64,000 nucleotides of DNA, taken from positions 62,001-126,000 of the forward strand of contig CAJUTC010000004.1 of the NCBI GenBank assembly GCA_910589195.1, written 5' to 3'. The position numbers were made by a program, and so were the translations under genes. Source of the stretch: an uncultured Lachnospiraceae bacterium. Its GTDB lineage: Bacteria; Bacillota; Clostridia; Lachnospirales; Lachnospiraceae. Below are positions 17,571 through 24,392 of the stretch, in pieces. The notes below the pieces were generated by a model. That model was not told where the DNA came from, ran no database searches, and saw nothing but the letters and a program-made list of their open reading frames with translations. The first letter of the stretch is position 1. Each line of letters opens with the position of its first letter.

Positions 17571-18239
17571 TTACGGATTCTGTGCATATTGGTTAAACGG
17601 ATTTGACGCCCCACTGTATGGCAGCGCTGCTGCAAATGCCGCATCCGCACTTTCAAATCCTGCCGTCTGAACGCCTTCCGCCATTACCTGAATGTTTAAC
17701 CGCTTAGCTGTATCACTTCCGCTTCCTGTCAAAATAATGCCCTTGTTTTTCAGTTCTTCAATAATTTCATTGGTTACTTTTGCATCCATATATACGCCGG
17801 TGATGGCATCTGATACTGTGGTGTCTTCTGGCGCAAGGCCTTCCGGATACGTAGCCACATAAACATTGTAATTTAAGTTTCCGATTGTGCTGGTATAGGC
17901 CTGGTCTGCCCAGCTCCACTCATCCCCTCCCTTAACAAGGTGAAGATATCCGTTATTATCAAGTTCAGCAGGAACTGCGATATGTACCCTTACAAACGCG
18001 TCTTCGGAACCCGTGTTGGTTACATCTACTTCCTTTTTCACTGCGTCTTTCTCTTCACCGGGATACAGCTTAGAATCTGGTATAAACTCTTCATCTAAGC
18101 GAATGTCCACATCCCCTACCGTAAATACATTTTCCTTGCTATCTGTATCTGTAAAATATGCAAGTGAACCTCCCACTACCAAAATGGAAGTAACTGCCAC
18201 TGCCAATGCCGTCGTTAACGCTAATTTTTTCTTCATCAT
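17571..18239 (-). CDS. SipW-dependent TasA/camelysin-like protein 3
   Basis: This 222-aa protein is the closest of the set to classical TasA/camelysin. It has a hydrophobic leader then GGSLAYFTDTDSKENVFTVG and DVDIRLDEEF. The LYPGEEKDAVKKEVDVTNTG segment and SEDAFVRVHIAVPAEL follow. The start is one of two adjacent ATGs at 18234-18239 with GGAAAGG about 9 nt upstream. TasA-family proteins are secreted, trimmed by SipW and assemble into matrix fibres. Clostridial homologues are less studied, so fibre formation here is inferred. Confidence 0.85.
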   Translation of the reverse strand: MMKKKLALTTALAVAVTSILVVGGSLAYFTDTDSKENVFTVGDVDIRLDEEFIPDSKLYPGEEKDAVKKEVDVTNTGSEDAFVRVHIAVPAELDNNGYLHLVKGGDEWSWADQAYTSTIGNLNYNVYVATYPEGLAPEDTTVSDAITGVYMDAKVTNEIIEELKNKGIILTGSGSDTAKRLNIQVMAEGVQTAGFESADAAFAAALPYSGASNPFNQYAQNP

Positions 18240-18303
18240 ATAATTCTGCCTTTCCAAACGTTTCATTCATATCGTTTCTGCATAACTTACTCTGCGCCAG
18301 CCA

Positions 18304-18921
18304 TTAATTTCCTGATGGATTTACCTGCTGCCAAGCTGCTTGGGCATTCTCCATATTGGCTTTCTGTACGGCATATGCCTGGAAGGATAAAGTGGGAAGA
18401 CCATCTGTTCCTGCCACTTTCAGCTCGTCCATATCTGCTTTTGTCACAGCGCCGCTTACAGTCACCGCCCCATTCGGATAAGCATCCGTTCCCTTTAAAA
18501 TATAGCTTGTCCAATCGTTTGTTAACGGGTTGAAAGCATTTGGAGCTTCATTCGCCGCTTCTCTATAAAATACATTCTCTGTACCTGCTAACAACATCCA
18601 TCCTTCCGCTACATCCTCCGATGTAAATTTTCCGAAAAATGTTTCGTAATTGGCAGACGGCGTAATTTTCACAAATACATAGCAAGGTTCGCTTCCTGCG
18701 GTTACCGTTACCTTCGGATCCTTTTCAATCACATCCCCTGGAACCATTTTTGCGGTTTGTCCCAAAGGTTTGGTTTCTTCCAGCTTAATGTCCACATTCC
18801 CATAGGTAAATATATTTACCACTTCTGCCGTTGAGGCTGTCAGCCAGGCAACGGTAGCTCCCATAGCGCCGCCGAATATCAGCATGGCTGCCATTAACAT
18901 GGCAACTGTTTTTTTCCTCAT
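18304..18921 (-). CDS. SipW-dependent TasA-like secreted protein 2
   Basis: This 205-aa protein has the leader MRKKTVAMLMAAMLIFGGAMG, then ATVAWLTASTAEVVNIFTYG and NVDIKLEETK. It shares PGDVIEKDPKVTV and AGSEPCYVFVKI with protein 1 immediately upstream, including an unusual conserved Cys. It differs from proteins 3-5, which have Ala-Phe/Tyr/Trp-Val/Ile-Arg-Val at that site. Proteins 1 and 2 therefore form one subtype and may pair or cross-link. AAAGGG lies 10 nt before the ATG. Confidence 0.83.
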   Translation of the reverse strand: MRKKTVAMLMAAMLIFGGAMGATVAWLTASTAEVVNIFTYGNVDIKLEETKPLGQTAKMVPGDVIEKDPKVTVTAGSEPCYVFVKITPSANYETFFGKFTSEDVAEGWMLLAGTENVFYREAANEAPNAFNPLTNDWTSYILKGTDAYPNGAVTVSGAVTKADMDELKVAGTDGLPTLSFQAYAVQKANMENAQAAWQQVNPSGN

Positions 18922-18996
18922 CTCACAAAATCCCTTTCTGTGTTTCTAATGTTAGCGTGAGCTTGAACGTTCATTCCCGCCTGCTGTGTAGATACT

Positions 18997-19635
18997 CTAA
19001 TTTGCTGCTGCGCCTGGGTTCAAAAATTCGGTTGGAAGCGCGTTAACTGCCTCGTTTGCATCTGTAAATCCGTCAGCCTGGATCAGGCAGGCGGTAATGG
19101 TAATCGAGTTTCCTCCTTCGGCAACCGTTTTTAATTCCTCATATTTCGCATTCTCTTTTACGCCAAACTTGGAAAATACTATCAAATCAGTATCATTCAC
19201 TCCTGGCGTAACAACTCCGTCTTTCCAGTAATAAAATCCTGGTTTATCTGCAACTTTAGTCCAGTTCTGCTCAATCTGAGCCGCGATTGTCTGAGTCGAA
19301 TCTTCAATCCCACTGATTCCATTCTCAACGTGAACAAATACGTAACACGGTTCACTTCCTCCCTTAATATGTACAGTTGGATCCTTTGTGTACTCATGTC
19401 CCGGAAGCAGCTTATATTCATTTTTTGTTACTCGTTCTGCACCCGGCTCTGCTTCGCCGAGTTCGTTCACTTTTGCCTCGTCCAGTCCTCCGTCTTCTGC
19501 AAAGGCAACATTATTTCCTACTGTAAAGGTATTATTTACCGTTTCCGTCTGGCTGGTCAGGTATGCAAATGTCCCCCCAATGGCTCCCACGCAAATCATA
19601 GCTGCTGCCGCTGCCGCAATAATCTGTTTCTTCAT
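18997..19635 (-). CDS. SipW-dependent TasA-like secreted protein 1
   Basis: This 212-aa protein has an Ala-rich leader MKKQIIAAAAAAMICVGAIG, then GTFAYLTSQTETVNNTFTVG. LLPGHEYTKDPTVHIK and GGSEPCYVFVHVENG mark the TasA-like domain and the Cys-bearing subtype shared with protein 2. The start at 19635 has AAAGGAG 8 nt upstream. It is the first substrate gene after the SipW-type peptidase, so it is probably a major, highly expressed component. Confidence 0.83.
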   Translation of the reverse strand: MKKQIIAAAAAAMICVGAIGGTFAYLTSQTETVNNTFTVGNNVAFAEDGGLDEAKVNELGEAEPGAERVTKNEYKLLPGHEYTKDPTVHIKGGSEPCYVFVHVENGISGIEDSTQTIAAQIEQNWTKVADKPGFYYWKDGVVTPGVNDTDLIVFSKFGVKENAKYEELKTVAEGGNSITITACLIQADGFTDANEAVNALPTEFLNPGAAAN

Positions 19636-19742
19636 ACTCCTTGCTCCTTTCTCGCACCTTTTGTGCATAAAAAATTAACTTTCCTGTAGCTGTTATTTTC
19701 AGCTACATTTCTTCTATAAATCAAAGCTTTCGCTTTAATTCC

Positions 19743-20378
19743 CTATTGAGTTTTCCCTTCGGATTCCGATTCCTTATCCTTCTGTTTCAATTCCTTCCCT
19801 TTTAGAGCCTGTTTGCCGTCTTCCTCCCCTGTTGTTCCATTCTCTGCCGCTTTTTTCCGGTCCATTTCGTCAGCTTTATCTATCCAGTCCGGCACAAAGG
19901 TCAGCAAAAGCAAAATTAACGCCCCACTGGCTGCCAGATAGATACCAGGCGGTTTCGTCACATAATCCGAAACATATCCCAGGCCAGGAATACAAAATAT
20001 GGGCTTTCCAATCAAGTTATTAAAATGCACTGGTCTACCATCATGCATAATATTTCCGTCCGCATCTTTATTTGCGATTCCTTGGGTATAAAACTGCTGG
20101 TTTTCCAAATCAACCTCATATACCTGATGGGTTGCCACCACCAAATCTTCATTTAAAATAAATGTAATATTGTCACCTGCCTGTATGGACTCCGGAGCAA
20201 CTTTTTTTACATAAATTAAAGCGCCTACCGGATATTCCGGCTCCATGCTCCCGCTTAAAATGGTATACGGAGTCAGGCCTGCCACCCGTACCCCCGCCAA
20301 CAGGACTGCTAAAACCACCACCAGGCCTACTAAAATGGTAGTTGCTCCATTCCATATTTTCTTAACTGTTGGATTCAT
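19743..20378 (-). CDS. sipW: Signal peptidase I, SipW type
   Basis: This 211-aa membrane peptidase is of the archaeal/ER type. An N-terminal membrane segment is followed by LSGSMEPEYPVG with the nucleophile Ser near 44, and VATHQVYEV with the catalytic His near 84, which replaces the Lys of ordinary bacterial enzymes. A second membrane segment lies near 150-170, followed by a charged C-terminal tail of about 45 residues rich in Lys, Glu and Gln. In Bacillus the SipW peptidase processes TasA and TapA; here five genes with matching signal peptides follow in the same operon. Translation most likely starts at 20378, with AGGGAGG upstream. Confidence 0.93.
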   Translation of the reverse strand: MNPTVKKIWNGATTILVGLVVVLAVLLAGVRVAGLTPYTILSGSMEPEYPVGALIYVKKVAPESIQAGDNITFILNEDLVVATHQVYEVDLENQQFYTQGIANKDADGNIMHDGRPVHFNNLIGKPIFCIPGLGYVSDYVTKPPGIYLAASGALILLLLTFVPDWIDKADEMDRKKAAENGTTGEEDGKQALKGKELKQKDKESESEGKTQ

Positions 20379-20521
20379 TCGGTTCCTGCCCTCCCTACTG
20401 TTTTTCTTCCTGCTTCCTCTTTTGTGTACTTTATTTTCACTGGTTCCTTCAAAAAATTCCAATGGCTCGCAACACCCTTTGTATCTGGCATGCTACGTTT
20501 TCACTGGTTGTTCCAAAGGCC

Positions 20522-20547
20522 GGGGCATAAAGTAAACTTTATGCCCC
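20522..20547 (-). promoter_or_regulatory. Leader hairpin of the sipW operon
   Basis: GGGGCATAAAG and CTTTATGCCCC form a perfect 11-bp stem with a TAAA/TTTA loop. It would lie near the 5-prime end of the sipW operon mRNA, within a leader of about 180 nt. It has no following T-tract. A closely similar 26-nt hairpin is the 3-prime terminator of the divergent small-RNA candidate at 20751-20776; both contain AAAGTTTACTT between GGGG and CCCC arms. Confidence 0.7.
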
Positions 20548-20567
20548 AGTGAAAACAAGCCGTTCAA

Positions 20568-20595
20568 GATATAATTTTTTTACATGTTTTTTCAA
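20568..20595 (-). promoter_or_regulatory. Candidate promoter of the sipW/TasA-like operon
   Basis: On the minus strand TTGAAA (20590-20595), a 16-bp spacer and TATATC (20568-20573) form a plausible sigma-A promoter. Transcription would begin near 20561, giving a leader of about 180 nt that contains the 20522-20547 hairpin. Confidence 0.55.
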
Positions 20596-20605
20596 AAAAA
20601 CCGAC

Positions 20606-20666
20606 AATGTAACGCTTTTGTTAATGGTTATTGTGATATACTGAAAAAAAACGGAAAAATGTAACG
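20606..20666 (+). repeat. Two 9-bp direct repeats, possible operator
   Basis: AATGTAACG occurs at 20606-20614 and again at 20658-20666, each followed downstream by GATATACT. It lies between the divergent sipW and small-RNA promoters and could bind a shared regulator. That role is a guess from position. Confidence 0.35.
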
Positions 20667-20673
20667 AAAATGG

Positions 20674-20703
20674 TTGATATTTAAGAAGTATTTATGATAT
20701 ACT
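20674..20703 (+). promoter_or_regulatory. Promoter of the small-RNA candidate
   Basis: TTGATA (20674-20679), an 18-bp spacer and TATACT (20698-20703) form a good sigma-A promoter. A strong terminator lies only about 70 bp downstream with no sizeable gene between. Confidence 0.6.
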
Positions 20704-20709
20704 ACGTGA

Positions 20710-20784
20710 AATATGAAACTGGATAACTAAACAATTTGTATTTTGATACCGGGGAACAAAGTTTACTTCATTCCCCGGTTTTTT
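20710..20784 (+). ncRNA. Candidate small RNA divergent from the sipW operon
   Basis: A transcript starting about 7 nt after TATACT would run roughly 75 nt to the T-run of a strong rho-independent terminator. The only reading frame is a five-codon one starting at 20714 (MKLDN) without a good ribosome site. The terminator hairpin has nearly the same sequence as the hairpin in the sipW leader, so the RNA might compete for a common RNA-binding protein or influence the leader. No known RNA family was recognised. Confidence 0.5.
20749..20784 (+). terminator. Strong rho-independent terminator
   Basis: CCGGGGAA and TTCCCCGG pair over 8 bp around a 14-nt loop, and a TTTTTT run follows immediately. 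It ends the small-RNA candidate and insulates the toxin-like gene downstream. Confidence 0.8.
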
Positions 20785-20920
20785 GGGATTTTTTCACAAT
20801 CCCATTTTTTGTGGTCAGACCGCCTTTTTGTCTAAAAATGTTGCCATTTGTCCAATGCTGTGGTAAGCGGTTCCTGGATCTACCATTGATGGCAGGCAGC
20901 TCACCTTCTGAATATCACGG

Positions 20921-20985
20921 AAGGAGAGCAACCCTCCGTTTACATAGAAACCCGCAGGGGAATCTAGGAAAGGAGGGCTCATGCA
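20921..20985 (+). promoter_or_regulatory. Leader that can hide the toxin ribosome site
   Basis: GAG-CAA-CCCTCC at 20926-20937 can pair with GGAGGGCTC at 20972-20980, which contains the ribosome-binding site of the small hydrophobic peptide. Sequestering the ribosome site in the full-length mRNA is a common feature of type I toxin messages. Confidence 0.5.
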
Positions 20986-21084
20986 ATGTTGATATTGGAA
21001 GTACTTCTTGCAGTTTTAAGTTCATGTATCGGCTGCTTCAGTCTTGGCTGTGCCATCAGCAGCAGAGATAAAACGCAAAAATAA
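20986..21084 (+). CDS. Small hydrophobic peptide, type I toxin-like
   Basis: A 32-codon frame encodes a peptide that begins MLILEVLLAVLSSC, continues with a hydrophobic middle and ends SSRDKTQK. This is one membrane segment with a polar, basic tail, as in holin-like/TxpA-type type I toxins. AAAGGAGGG lies about 9 nt upstream of the ATG. The stop codon is embedded in the first arm of a strong terminator, another feature of these loci. It contains three Cys, which is unusual. An antisense RNA from downstream would be the antitoxin: a minus-strand TATATT lies near 21123-21128, but no clear -35 was found. Confidence 0.6.
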   Translation: MLILEVLLAVLSSCIGCFSLGCAISSRDKTQK

Positions 21085-21120
21085 CCGCCCTCGCCTGACC
21101 AGATGAGCAGTTATTTTTGC
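21075..21120 (+). terminator. Terminator overlapping the toxin-like stop codon
   Basis: GCAAAAATAAC and GTTATTTTTGC form an exact 11-bp stem around a 24-nt loop. The hairpin starts before the TAA stop of the small peptide. It is symmetrical and could also terminate an antisense RNA. Confidence 0.7.
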
Positions 21121-21165
21121 TTAGAATATAATTAGGTCTAACTGTCTATCGGTAATTTTCCTAAG

Positions 21166-21196
21166 AAGCACCTGTTCGAGCAGGTGCTTTCTTTGA
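21166..21196. terminator. Hairpin with TTCGAG loop, probable terminator
   Basis: AAGCACCTG and CAGGTGCTT form a 9-bp stem with loop TTCGAG, followed by TCTTTG. It may be a second terminator of the toxin-like unit, or mark the far end of the antisense unit. Confidence 0.6.
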
Positions 21197-21570
21197 TAAT
21201 AATCTACCATGTCCGCACACTTGGCACCACCATAAATGAAACTGTGCAGGCGATTGGGTATTGAATTTAACTTCACCACGACTTATACTGGTATTAACGG
21301 CAAAGGTCGATTTATTTTGGGTCTTGCAGCCCGTTAACTAAACTGATTTCAGGTTTCCTCATTTATGCCACCATCTGTCCAGTTTCTTCCGGCAAAGGAT
21401 GTATAGTAAAATGACAGCAGACAGGAAACCATGCCGCAAATTTCCATGGAGGTGCCGCTTCGCGGCCCCGTTTTCGCGCATTTCAGCGCAAGGGCGCTGG
21501 ATTTTCAAAGTAATTATTTCTATAATTTTAATTTCACGCCTGATAAAAGGCGCAATACGGAGGAATCAAT
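21197..21570. other. Non-coding interval before the methyltransferase
   Basis: No gene is supported. From about 21425 the sequence is GC-rich and hairpin-prone (GCGCATTTCAGCGC, CAGCGCAAGGGCGCTG). It ends with GATTTTCAAAGTAA at 21503-21516, which is the reverse complement of the first 14 bp of the dispersed repeat at 50521. This may be a decayed, inverted fifth copy. AT-rich sequence follows and could hold the methyltransferase promoter. Confidence 0.4.
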
Positions 21571-22791
21571 ATGCCCCATAACATACAAAATCTGCCAATG
21601 GTACAAATTAAAAAAGGCGCCGGACGTTCCTTAAAAGCCGGAGGCGCCTGGATTTATGACAATGAAATTGATACCATAACTGGCTCTTATGAAAACGGAG
21701 ATATGGTTTTGGTAACCGATTTTGACGGTTACCCCTTAGGCCAGGGATTTCTTAACTTAAATTCTACCATTGCTATCCGGATGATGACCCGAAAAAAGGA
21801 TGTTGTTGTAGATGAGAATTTTATTGAAATGCGGGTAAGGTCTGCCTGGGAATACCGAAAAGCCGTGTCAGAAACCGGAAGCTGCCGTCTGATTTTCGGA
21901 GAAGCCGATTTCCTTCCAGGCATTGTTGTAGATAAATTTTCCGATGTTTTAGTAGTAGAATCCTTAGCTCTTGGCATTGACCGTTGGAAAATGGTAATCT
22001 TAGAAAAACTTTTGGCTGTCCTGTCAGAAGATGGGATTTCCATCCGGGGCATCTATGAGAGAAGCGATGCCAAGGTGCGCCTTCAGGAAGGGATGGAGCG
22101 GTTTAAAGGATTTATCGGAGAGCCATTTGACACGAAAGTAGAAATAATGGAAAATGGAGTTCGCTATCTGGTAGATGTGCAGGACGGGCAAAAAACAGGG
22201 TTCTTCCTGGATCAAAAATATAACCGCCTGGCAATCCAGCGCCTCTGCCCAGGAAAGAAGGTATTAGATTGCTTTACCCACACCGGTTCATTCGCCCTGA
22301 ATGCGGGAATTGCAGGCGCTTCCTCCGTCTTAGGCGTAGACGCTTCCCAATTAGCCATCAATCAGGCAATTGAAAACGCCAGGTTAAACGGCTTATCCCA
22401 GCGGGTTCAATTCCAATGCTCTGATGTTTTTGAACTCCTTCCTCAGCTTGAAGCCAAGGGAGAACGATTTGATGTGGTGATTTTAGATCCCCCCGCCTTT
22501 ACCAAATCCAGGAATTCCATCAAGAACGCAGTAAAAGGATACCGTGAAATTAATCTTAGAGGTATGAAATTAGTAAAAGACGGCGGTTTCCTGGCAACCT
22601 GTTCCTGTTCTCATTTTATGAGTCCGGAGTTATTCACAAAAACCATCCGGGAAGCGGCTTTGGGCGTCCATAAACGGCTGCGTCAGGTGGAGTATCGGAC
22701 GCAAGCCATGGATCACCCTATTTTATGGGCAGGCGAAGAAACTTCTTACTATTTGAAGTTTTATATCTTCCAGGTAACAGAAGAAAAATAA
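21571..22791 (+). CDS. rlmI: Class I SAM-dependent rRNA methyltransferase, RlmI-like
   Basis: This 406-aa protein has an N-terminal PUA domain (about residues 8-90, GGAWIYDNEIDTI and PLGQGFLN), a middle EEHEE-type domain (IYERSDAKVRLQEGM, then DVQDGQKTGFFLDQKYNR) and a C-terminal Rossmann methyltransferase. The latter has VLDCFTHTGSFALNAG for SAM binding and DVVILDPPAFTKS as the catalytic loop, with CSCSH near 350. It fits the family that methylates C5 of cytosine 1962 in 23S rRNA. GGAGG lies 7 nt upstream of the ATG. It appears monocistronic. Confidence 0.85.
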   Translation: MPHNIQNLPMVQIKKGAGRSLKAGGAWIYDNEIDTITGSYENGDMVLVTDFDGYPLGQGFLNLNSTIAIRMMTRKKDVVVDENFIEMRVRSAWEYRKAVSETGSCRLIFGEADFLPGIVVDKFSDVLVVESLALGIDRWKMVILEKLLAVLSEDGISIRGIYERSDAKVRLQEGMERFKGFIGEPFDTKVEIMENGVRYLVDVQDGQKTGFFLDQKYNRLAIQRLCPGKKVLDCFTHTGSFALNAGIAGASSVLGVDASQLAINQAIENARLNGLSQRVQFQCSDVFELLPQLEAKGERFDVVILDPPAFTKSRNSIKNAVKGYREINLRGMKLVKDGGFLATCSCSHFMSPELFTKTIREAALGVHKRLRQVEYRTQAMDHPILWAGEETSYYLKFYIFQVTEEK

Positions 22792-23091
22792 ACGGCGGCG
22801 TCCTGGAACACTCTTTCTTTGCGCTCTTTCAGGTTGCTTAAAACGCGAAATGACTTGCTTACAACAAACGGCGCTATATTCCTGATAAAGGAAATAGCGC
22901 CATTAATATTATCACAAATAGTCACAGTCACGATTAATCCCATCTGTTTTGTTTTGTTTCGCTTAACTTAACTTGCCTGATCCGGACAAGATTCTATCGT
23001 TCTTCATTTACCTGGTTCTTGTGATAAATTCCATATGTGAACTACCCTATTGTCTAAAGCCAGTGGGATTGAGGTGATCTTATTTCAAATT
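22792..23091. other. Intergenic region with one hairpin
   Basis: This holds the hairpin GGCGCTAT/ATAGCGCC at 22870-22901, the probable methyltransferase terminator although only weakly T-rich, followed by AT-rich sequence. No further gene is seen. Confidence 0.5.
22870..22901 (+). terminator. Hairpin after the methyltransferase gene
   Basis: GGCGCTAT and ATAGCGCC form 8 bp, extended inside by TTCC/GGAA after one bulged base, with loop TGATAAA. The sequence after it, ATTAATATT, is AT-rich but not a pure T-run. Confidence 0.5.
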
Positions 23092-23121
23092 TTGACAACC
23101 GAAGATGTGGTATGCTATTAA
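23092..23121 (+). promoter_or_regulatory. Promoter of the acyltransferase gene
   Basis: A perfect TTGACA (23092-23097), an 18-bp spacer and TATTAA (23116-23121). Transcription would begin almost at the hairpin starting at 23128. Confidence 0.55.
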
Positions 23122-23127
23122 TACAAT

Positions 23128-23266
23128 AAATTTGTAAATGTGTACTTTTACAAATTTTTTTGTTTTCTACAGCCTTTGCCTACTTTACCATAAAAATGTC
23201 GATTTTGCAACAGAATTTACAGATAGAAACAGGCTAAACCGCCTGTTTGTAAAAGTACGCATTTTA
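23128..23266 (+). promoter_or_regulatory. Possible transcription attenuator in acyltransferase leader
   Basis: AAATTTGTAAA (23128-23138) and TTTACAAATTT (23147-23157) form an 11-bp hairpin followed by a T-run, a terminator right after the promoter. The same sequence can instead pair with TTTGTAAAAGTACGCATTT near 23247-23265, its near-exact reverse complement, which would disrupt the terminator. A further hairpin AAACAGGC/GCCTGTTT lies between. The two exclusive pairings resemble an attenuator; the signal is unknown. Confidence 0.45.
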
Positions 23267-23283
23267 AAAAGGAGGGCAATTTG

Positions 23284-24360
23284 GTGGCAATTACGACCAA
23301 AGAGAATCAAAAACTGTATATCTATTTTTTAAAGATCATTGCCATATATATGGTGCTTTTTAATCATACTGGAAATGCGGGATTTGTATTGTTCACCGTT
23401 GCCCATGATTCAAAATTATACGCATTTTATCTGTTTAACGCAATCTTAATTAAAATCGCTGTACCTTTGTTCTTTATGACATCTGGCGCGTTGTTATTAG
23501 GAAAGGATGAATCTTTGAAACATCTGTTGCAAAAAAGATTTCTGAAGTATGTGGTCATATTATTTGTGGGATCCGCCATATCATATTTATATTCTTCCCT
23601 GCGCCAGCATTCCGCCCCTTTATCAATCACGTACTTTTTTAAGACATTGTATACGTCAAGGTTAGCCAACGCATATTGGTATTTATACACTTATCTTGCC
23701 TATATTTTGACGCTTCCTTTACTAAGGCGATTGGCCAGAGCCATGACCAATAAAGAATACTGGTGGATGATTGTTCTGCATGGCTTGATCAATAGCCTTT
23801 CGATCATAGAATTTCTCATATGGAAAGGAAGCGCTTCCCACAATGGCAGTTTTTCTCTCTTTATAACGACCAACTATATCTTTTATCCCTTAACCGGATA
23901 TTTTATTGATCAGCGGCTGCGCAAGGAGCAGTTTACCAAAAAAAATTTTTTACTGCTACTTGCTCTCAGCTTTGTTGCCATAGCCATCTGCTGTGTTATG
24001 ACTCAGTATCGGTGCACCTTAATCGATGAATGGCAGGAAAGCTCCTGCCAGACATTTTTTAACACTTTGATCTTTATCCCTACGCTCACTGTGCATTATG
24101 GAGCAAACATGTACTTTTTCAAATACAGACCCCATCCATGGATCGCTCAAGCCATTTTTGTCGTTGGCCAAACAACGTTTGGCATCTATCTATTTGAGGA
24201 TATATGGAGGAATGAAACTCAGTTCGTTTTTACATTTCTGAAACCAATTATTCATACTTTGCCAGCATGCTGGATATGGATCGTAACCGCCTGTTTCCTT
24301 GGAGGGATTGTTACAATGGGATTTAAAAAGGGGTTCAATGCCTTAAAATCTATAGGATGA
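23284..24360 (+). CDS. Acyltransferase 3 family membrane protein
   Basis: This protein of about 358 aa has roughly ten hydrophobic segments and the family opening KLYIYFLKIIAIYMVLFNHTGN, whose conserved His lies in the first membrane helix. Such enzymes (OafA/NolL/VanT-N-type) transfer acyl groups to cell-surface sugars, peptidoglycan or teichoic acids. A GTG start at 23284 has AAGGAGGG about 7 nt upstream; the preceding TTG is too close to that site. The gene stands alone, and its substrate cannot be told from sequence. Confidence 0.8.
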   Translation: MAITTKENQKLYIYFLKIIAIYMVLFNHTGNAGFVLFTVAHDSKLYAFYLFNAILIKIAVPLFFMTSGALLLGKDESLKHLLQKRFLKYVVILFVGSAISYLYSSLRQHSAPLSITYFFKTLYTSRLANAYWYLYTYLAYILTLPLLRRLARAMTNKEYWWMIVLHGLINSLSIIEFLIWKGSASHNGSFSLFITTNYIFYPLTGYFIDQRLRKEQFTKKNFLLLLALSFVAIAICCVMTQYRCTLIDEWQESSCQTFFNTLIFIPTLTVHYGANMYFFKYRPHPWIAQAIFVVGQTTFGIYLFEDIWRNETQFVFTFLKPIIHTLPACWIWIVTACFLGGIVTMGFKKGFNALKSIG

Positions 24361-24392
24361 TTAATCAAGCAGTCAAACATGTTATTCCACAA

